Positions 59,831 to 64,000 of a DNA stretch of 64,000 nt are shown here, piece after piece. Location of the stretch: contig DAINQU010000008.1 of the NCBI GenBank assembly GCA_036742455.1, positions 62,001 through 126,000 of the forward strand, read 5' to 3'. The notes under the pieces are model-generated. The model had not been told where the DNA came from, searched no databases, and saw nothing but the letters and a program-made list of their open reading frames with translations. Positions within the stretch are counted from its first letter, which is position 1. Each line of letters opens with the position of its first letter. This stretch comes from CAIKZZ01 sp036742455. Its GTDB lineage: Bacteria > Pseudomonadota > Gammaproteobacteria > Steroidobacterales > Steroidobacteraceae. Position numbers and translations under genes: made by a program.

Positions 59831-61120
59831 ATGAGTGCTACCCCTTACCGCCCGTTGGCCGATCGCATGCGACCGGCGTCGGTCGACGATTTCGTCGGCC
59901 AAGCCCACGTGCTCGGCCCCGGCAAACCCTTGCGGCGCTTGCTCGAAGGCCACTCGCTGCATTCGATCATCCTCTGGGGCCCCCCGGGCACCGGGAAGAC
60001 GACATTGGCGCGCCTCGTGGCCGGCGCCGCCGGGGCGCAATACGAGTCGCTCTCGGCCGTGTTGGCCGGCGTCAAAGACATTCGTGAGGTGGTGGAGCGG
60101 GCGCGCCAAGCGCGTGCAGCGTCCGGCCGGCCGACCGTGTTGTTCCTCGACGAGGTGCACCGCTTCAACAAGGCGCAGCAAGACACGTTCTTGCCCTTCG
60201 TCGAGGACGGCACCCTGATTTTTGTCGGAGCAACCACCGAGAACCCCTCGTTCGAAGTGAACGGCGCCTTGCTGTCACGCGCGCGTGTGTACGTGCTCAA
60301 AGGCCTCACGGTCGCCGATCTCGAGGCCGTCGTGGACCGGGCGCTCTCGGACACCGAACGCGGTCTTGGCGCCCGGGAACTGTCCATCGAGGCCGCGGCG
60401 CGCACGCGACTCGCGGCTGCGGCGGACGGTGACGCCCGGCGGTTGCTGAATTTGGTGGAAGTGGCGGCAGACTTGGCCGTGGCGGCCGGCTCGAGCGTGA
60501 TCACCGAGGCGATGGCACAAGAGCTGGAGCAGGGCGGTGTACGGCGCTTCGACAAGGGCGGCGACGCGTTCTACGACCAGATCTCCGCGTTGCACAAGTC
60601 GGTCCGCGGCAGCGACCCGGATGCGGCGCTCTACTGGTTTTGTCGGATGTTGGACGGCGGCGCCGATCCCCTGTACGTGGGCCGGCGGGTGCTGCGCATG
60701 GCCAGCGAAGACATCGGCAACGCCGATCCGCGCGGCCTGTCGATCGTCACGGACGCGCTCGCAGCCTTTGAGCGTCTGGGCAGTCCCGAAGGGGAATTGG
60801 CGCTCGCGCAGGCGGTGATTTATCTCGCGGTCGCACCCAAGAGCAATGCGGTGTACACCGCCTACAAATCGGCTCGGGCCGACGCGGAGTCGCTCGGGTC
60901 CTTGCCGGTGCCGATGGCGATCCGCAACGCGCCGACGCGGCTGATGAAAGACTTGGGCCATGGGGCGGGCTACCGGTATGACCACGACGAAGACGGTCAT
61001 GCGGCCGGCCAACGGTATTTCCCGGACGAGATGACCCCCAGAACCTATTACAATCCCGTCCCGCGCGGACTGGAGATCAAGATCCGCGAAGCCGTCCTTC
61101 GCCGCCGCGGCGGGGGTTGA
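59831..61120 (+). CDS. rarA: Replication-associated recombination protein RarA (MgsA)
   Basis: AAA+ clamp-loader-like ATPase acting at blocked forks. 429 residues with Walker A ILWGPPGTGKTTLARL, Walker B VLFLDEVHRFNKAQQD, sensor 1 GATTENPSFEVN, and the C-terminal tetramerisation domain. The ftsK-lolA-rarA-serS order is standard. serS begins 25 bp downstream. Confidence 0.96.
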   Translation: MSATPYRPLADRMRPASVDDFVGQAHVLGPGKPLRRLLEGHSLHSIILWGPPGTGKTTLARLVAGAAGAQYESLSAVLAGVKDIREVVERARQARAASGRPTVLFLDEVHRFNKAQQDTFLPFVEDGTLIFVGATTENPSFEVNGALLSRARVYVLKGLTVADLEAVVDRALSDTERGLGARELSIEAAARTRLAAAADGDARRLLNLVEVAADLAVAAGSSVITEAMAQELEQGGVRRFDKGGDAFYDQISALHKSVRGSDPDAALYWFCRMLDGGADPLYVGRRVLRMASEDIGNADPRGLSIVTDALAAFERLGSPEGELALAQAVIYLAVAPKSNAVYTAYKSARADAESLGSLPVPMAIRNAPTRLMKDLGHGAGYRYDHDEDGHAAGQRYFPDEMTPRTYYNPVPRGLEIKIREAVLRRRGGG

Positions 61121-61145
61121 GGCCTTATTTTTGTAGAGGTTGACC

Positions 61146-62417
61146 GTGCTCGATCCGAAGTTACTCCGTACCGAACCCGAACGCGTCGCCGCGAATCTCG
61201 CGCGTCGCGGTTTTACGCTGGATCTGGCCGCATGGGCGGCGTTGGAAGCGCGCCGCAAGGACGTGCAGGTCCGTACGGATCAATTGCGCAGCGAGCGCAA
61301 TGCCCGCTCCAAAGCCATCGGCATGGCGAAGGGCAAGGGCGAGGACGTGGCGCCGCTGATGGCGCAGGTCGAGCAGTTGGGGGCCGATCTGGCGGCCGCC
61401 GAAGCGCAGTTTGGACCCATCCAGGCGGAGGTCGACGCCTTCGCGCTGCAATTGCCGAATCTGTTGCACGACTCGGTGCCCGACGGTGCCGATGAAAGCG
61501 CCAACGTCGAAGTGCGCCGCAGTGGCGTGCCACGCGCCTTTGATTTCGAGCCCAAGGATCACGTGGCGCTCGGTGAAGGCCTGGGCGGTCTGGATTTTGA
61601 AACCGCCGGCAAGCTCTCCGGCAGCCGCTTCTCGATCCTCAAAGGCCCGCTGGCCCGACTGCACCGGGCTCTCGCGCAGTTCATGCTGGATCTGCACACC
61701 ACCGAGCACGGTTACACCGAGGCGTACGTTCCGTACCTGGTGACGCGCGAGACGCTGACCGGCACCGGGCAGTTACCCAAGTTTGAGCAGGATCTGTTCA
61801 AAGTTGCCGGGGAGCGCGAGTTGTTCCTCATTCCGACCGCCGAAGTGCCGGTCACCAATTTTGCGCGCGATGCGATTCTCGAAGGCGAGACGCTGCCGCT
61901 GCGGATGGTGGCGCACACGCCGTGCTTCCGCTCCGAGGCGGGCGCGGCGGGTAAGGACACCCGCGGCCTCATTCGCCAGCACCAGTTCGACAAGGTGGAG
62001 TTGGTGCATTTGGTGAAGCCCGAGCAGTCCTACGAGGCGCTCGAGGCCATGGTCACGCACGCGGGAACCGTGTTGGACAAGCTCGGTCTGCCGTATCGCG
62101 TGATTGCACTGTGCAGTGGCGACATCGGCTTTGGCGCGGCGAAGACCTACGACCTGGAAGTCTGGTTGCCGGGGCAGGCGAAGTATCGCGAAATCTCCTC
62201 CTGCTCGAACTGCGAGTCGTTCCAGGCGCGGCGGATGCAGGCGCGGTTCCGCAATGCGGCGGGCAAGCCGGAGTTGCTGCACACGTTGAACGGATCGGGC
62301 GTTGCGGTCGGGCGAGCGATGGTCGCCGTGCTGGAAAACTACCAGCAGGCCGACGGCAGCGTCGTGGTGCCTGAGGTGTTGCGCCCCTACATGGGCGGGC
62401 TCGAGCGCATCGTGTAA
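61146..62417 (+). CDS. serS: Seryl-tRNA synthetase
   Basis: Class II synthetase charging tRNA-Ser and tRNA-Sec. GTG 61146, with AGAGG (61135-61139) 6 nt before it, gives 423 residues starting (M)LDPKLLRTEPE, the family start. A long coiled-coil arm (about 25-110) is followed by the catalytic domain: motif 2 FRSEAGAAGKDTRGLIRQHQF and motif 3 GSGVAVGRAMVAVLENYQ. A cognate tRNA-Ser gene lies 860 bp downstream. An intrinsic terminator follows. Confidence 0.97.
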   Translation: MLDPKLLRTEPERVAANLARRGFTLDLAAWAALEARRKDVQVRTDQLRSERNARSKAIGMAKGKGEDVAPLMAQVEQLGADLAAAEAQFGPIQAEVDAFALQLPNLLHDSVPDGADESANVEVRRSGVPRAFDFEPKDHVALGEGLGGLDFETAGKLSGSRFSILKGPLARLHRALAQFMLDLHTTEHGYTEAYVPYLVTRETLTGTGQLPKFEQDLFKVAGERELFLIPTAEVPVTNFARDAILEGETLPLRMVAHTPCFRSEAGAAGKDTRGLIRQHQFDKVELVHLVKPEQSYEALEAMVTHAGTVLDKLGLPYRVIALCSGDIGFGAAKTYDLEVWLPGQAKYREISSCSNCESFQARRMQARFRNAAGKPELLHTLNGSGVAVGRAMVAVLENYQQADGSVVVPEVLRPYMGGLERIV

Positions 62418-62465
62418 CGGTGCGCCACTCAGCCGACCGCCTATCGGTCGGCCGGTGAGGTTGCA

Positions 62466-62498
62466 AAAGGCCGAGGGGGCAATGTCCCCTCGGCCTTT
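62466..62498 (+). terminator. Bidirectional intrinsic terminator after serS
   Basis: A 13-bp stem AAAGGCCGAGGGG/CCCCTCGGCCTTT with a 7-base loop, followed by TCGTTT on the plus strand and TTTTGC on the minus strand. It sits between serS (+) and the BI-1-family gene (-) and can serve both. Confidence 0.87.
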
Positions 62499-62504
62499 CG
62501 TTTA

Positions 62505-63188
62505 CTAACGGCGATCGCTGGCGCCGAGGATCCGCAGCAAGCTGAGGAACAGATTGTAGATCGACACGTACAGCGACACGGTGGCGGTGATGTAGTTGCG
62601 TTCGCCGCCGTTCACGATCTCGCCCGTCTGCCACAGGATCATGCCGCTCGAGACGAGCGCGAACATGCCGGAGACGGCAAGCGACAACGCTTCCATGTGG
62701 AAGAATATCGCGACGAGGCCGAGCAAGAACGCGATCATCGAGCCGACGAACAAGAAGCTCGCCATGAACTCAAAGCGCTTCTTAGAGAACACCGCGTAGC
62801 CAGACAAGGACAGGAACGTCGCCCCGGTGACGCCCAGTGCCGTCATTACGATCGACGAGCCGTTCGGCAAGGCGCGGATGTACAAGGACAGGATCGGGCC
62901 CAAGGTCAGGCCCATGAAGCCGGTGAGGGCGAACACGAGGCCGACGCCGACGGCGCTTGTCTTGAAGCGCTCGATCGCGAAGAGCAGGCCGTAGAACACG
63001 ACCAGCGTGATCAGTACGCCCGGGTACGGCCAACCGTAGGCCATTGACGCGCCAGCGGTGAGCGCGCTGAACAGGAGCGACGCGGACAAGAGCAGGTAGG
63101 TGTTCTTGAGCACCCGCTGCGCATCCGTATCGGCGCGTGAGCCGAGGCGGGTGGCGGTTGAATCGATAATTAGCGGATTACGGTCCAT
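62505..63188 (-). CDS. Bax inhibitor-1/YccA family membrane protein
   Basis: 227 residues with seven predicted helices (for example TYLLLSASLLFSALTAGASM, FMASFLFVGSMIAFLLGLVA, and SLYVSIYNLFLSLLRILG at the C-terminus). The family includes YccA, a modulator of FtsH, and YbhL. The C-terminal VSLYVSIYNLFLSLLRI is the typical signature. An SD (GGAGGA) lies 6 nt upstream. It converges with serS and is divergent from the tRNA gene. Confidence 0.92.
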   Translation of the reverse strand: MDRNPLIIDSTATRLGSRADTDAQRVLKNTYLLLSASLLFSALTAGASMAYGWPYPGVLITLVVFYGLLFAIERFKTSAVGVGLVFALTGFMGLTLGPILSLYIRALPNGSSIVMTALGVTGATFLSLSGYAVFSKKRFEFMASFLFVGSMIAFLLGLVAIFFHMEALSLAVSGMFALVSSGMILWQTGEIVNGGERNYITATVSLYVSIYNLFLSLLRILGASDRR

Positions 63189-63215
63189 CGAAGTCCTCCA
63201 GAGACGGTGTGCCTC

Positions 63216-63223
63216 AGTATAAT
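63216..63223. promoter_or_regulatory. Overlapping -10 elements for tRNA-Ser (+) and BI-1 gene (-)
   Basis: The octamer AGTATAAT reads TATAAT on the plus strand (63218-63223), 53 bp before the tRNA, and TATACT on the minus strand (from AGTATA, 63221-63216), about 28 bp before the BI-1 start. Neither direction has a good -35 hexamer, so this remains a candidate. Confidence 0.4.
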
Positions 63224-63276
63224 GGGGATGCAGGTTGCTTTTTCGACCCCCTGTCGCGCAGGGAGTTCAACCCAGC

Positions 63277-63366
63277 GGTGGGGTGGCCGAGCGGTTTATG
63301 GCTCTAGTCTTGAAAACTAGCGAAGGTTAACGCCTTCCGTGGGTTCGAATCCCACCCCCACCGCCA
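63277..63366 (+). tRNA. tRNA-Ser (anticodon UGA)
   Basis: A complete 90-nt class II tRNA. Acceptor stem GGTGGGG (63277-63283) pairs with CCCCACC (63356-63362), discriminator G, and encoded CCA (63364-63366). The anticodon stem CTAGT/ACTAG encloses the loop CTTGAAA with anticodon TGA at 63311-63313. A long variable arm (about CGAAGGTTAACGCCTTCCG) and the T-loop TTCGAAT complete the Ser identity. tRNA-Ser 3' ends are frequent integration sites, and the sequence beyond looks accessory. Confidence 0.97.
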
Positions 63367-63691
63367 TTAAGTCTTTGATTTAAGATGCTTTTCGGATCAT
63401 CCTCGGATATCTCCGCAGGGTGGCGGTCTTATGGGGTCGCGGCAGTCTCAGATGACTGTAATTGAGCCGATCTAGGCCTAAATTTTCCGAAAGGTAATCC
63501 CGCCACACAATGGGGGGATTACCACTGCCGAATGACGCTAGATCAATCCGCTACTGAAAGCGGGTTGACGTCGCGCCGTCGAACCCGGCTGCCGGTTCGA
63601 GTCATCCGGCCTGCACTCGCAGACGGGGTTTGGCGACGGTGGTCGTCTTGTTCCCACCACCTACTGACCCGGATCTGGTAAGGGTCCCACG
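63367..63691. other. Hairpin-rich non-coding stretch downstream of tRNA-Ser
   Basis: 325 bp without a plausible gene. At least four inverted repeats are visible: outer arms GATCTAG/CTAGATC (63469-63475, 63538-63544) around an inner pair (63493-63523); CGGGTT(-)GACG with CGTCGAACCCG (63561-63587, one bulge); and GGTGGT/ACCACC (63638-63661). The order and density suggest recombination sites, repeat remnants or a structured RNA, not chance alone. Confidence 0.5.
63493..63523. repeat. Perfect 9-bp inverted repeat
   Basis: GGTAATCCC (63493-63501) and GGGATTACC (63515-63523) with a 13-base loop, nested almost concentrically inside the outer pair 63469-63475/63538-63544. No U-tract, so not an obvious terminator. 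Confidence 0.7.
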
Positions 63692-63729
63692 TTGAGATTG
63701 CGCATAATGTGCGATACATTGTATCTCAA
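63692..63729 (+). promoter_or_regulatory. Promoter and operator of the antitoxin gene
   Basis: TTGAGA (63692-63697), 17 bp, TACATT (63715-63720). The -10 is inside the 13-bp palindrome GATACA-T-TGTATC (63713-63725), and the outer repeat TTGAGAT/ATCTCAA (63692-63698, 63723-63729) spans the promoter. This fits autorepression by a RelB/DinJ-type ribbon-helix-helix antitoxin. Confidence 0.65.
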
Positions 63730-63751
63730 TCAGGCGCAATAGGAGGCCGTC

Positions 63752-64000
63752 ATGGCTGCCACCACCACCATGGTTCACGTCCGCGTGGACGAGAACGTCA
63801 AGGCGCAGGCTACAGAAACGTTGGCCGCGATGGGCCTGACGGTCTCCGATGCGATTCGCGTGTTCTTGACCCGTGTCGTCGCCGACAGGGAACTGCCGTT
63901 CGCCCTCAAGGCACCTAACGTCACCAGCCGCGTCGCCATCACCGAGGCCGATGAGATCATCAAGAGCCGTCGCGCTCGCTTCGCAACCGCGGACGCGCTG
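63752..64000 (+). CDS. RelB/DinJ-family antitoxin, incomplete at the window edge
   Basis: The first 83 codons are present; the gene runs off the window. AGGAGG (63741-63746) precedes the ATG by 5 nt. The ribbon-helix-helix N-terminus is clear: a strand MVHVRVDENVKAQATETLAA followed by GLTVSDAIRVFLTRVVADRE and LPFALKAPN, characteristic of RelB/DinJ. It should repress its own promoter and neutralise a RelE/YafQ-type toxin expected just downstream, outside the window. Likely an accessory module beside the tRNA gene. Confidence 0.9.
   Translation, partial: MAATTTMVHVRVDENVKAQATETLAAMGLTVSDAIRVFLTRVVADRELPFALKAPNVTSRVAITEADEIIKSRRARFATADAL

Noticed and set aside
63590..63615. Second tRNA-like piece (GGTTCGAGTC) after tRNA-Ser
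   Set aside because: It resembles a T-loop only; no acceptor stem or anticodon arm can be built around it.

Overview
The window is a chromosomal stretch of a GC-rich gammaproteobacterium. Gene order (lepA-lepB-DUF4845-rnc-era-recO-pdxJ-acpS; lolCED-exbBD-msbA-lpxK-kdsB; rne/rluC; lexA-imuA-imuB-dnaE2; clpS-clpA; trxB/ftsK-lolA-rarA-serS) fits the Xanthomonadales/Nevskiales/Steroidobacterales part of the class. That placement is inferred from synteny and was not computed. A run of exactly 100 N (22592-22691) shows that this is a scaffolded draft or metagenome assembly.

Layout. 1-8124 (+): the tail of lepA, then a tightly overlapping chain (signal peptidase, RNase III, Era, RecO, PdxJ, AcpS, RlmD, NagZ). 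8192-9372 (+): a UPF0126/TRIC membrane protein with an unusual C-terminal domain. 9419-13521 (-): mfd and csiV. 13667-22282 (+): an envelope-export block with the Lol permeases and ATPase, ExbB/ExbD, MsbA, LpxK, a Trm112-like protein, KdsB and a DUF4136 lipoprotein. 22592-22874: the assembly gap, which removes most of a low-molecular-weight phosphatase gene. 22862-25732 (-): rne. 26246-28504: rluC, carbonic anhydrase and yceF. 28565-31577 (+): yceD-rpmF, then fabH with an L,D-transpeptidase; plsX and the other fab genes are absent.

31613-33760 holds the most distinctive regulatory unit. An ECF sigma factor and a probable anti-sigma protein face a tiny membrane protein and a DUF6249 protein across two mirror-image ECF-type promoters. 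An Lpp/OprI-like alanine-zipper lipoprotein follows. 33967-40004 (+) is an SOS mutasome: lexA behind two perfect SOS boxes, then imuA, imuB and dnaE2. 40097-44136 (+) is a LolA-like secreted protein with a large Asp-box beta-propeller protein. 44491-50401 (-) is gspC-D-E-F only, a partial type II secretion cluster whose GspE lacks the usual tetracysteine motif. 50529-63188 is housekeeping (clpS, clpA, infA, aat, trxB, ftsK, lolA, rarA, serS, BI-1 family).

63277-64000 is tRNA-Ser(UGA), a hairpin-rich non-coding block and the start of a RelB/DinJ antitoxin gene with its operator. This looks like the edge of an accessory region next to a tRNA.

No CRISPR array, insertion sequence, rRNA or phage gene is visible. 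I see no unmistakable new multi-gene system. The best candidates for new biology are the mirror-symmetric ECF locus, the TRIC protein with a kinase-like degenerate domain, the zinc-motif-less GspE, and the two promoters that predict leaderless mRNAs for yceD and clpS.
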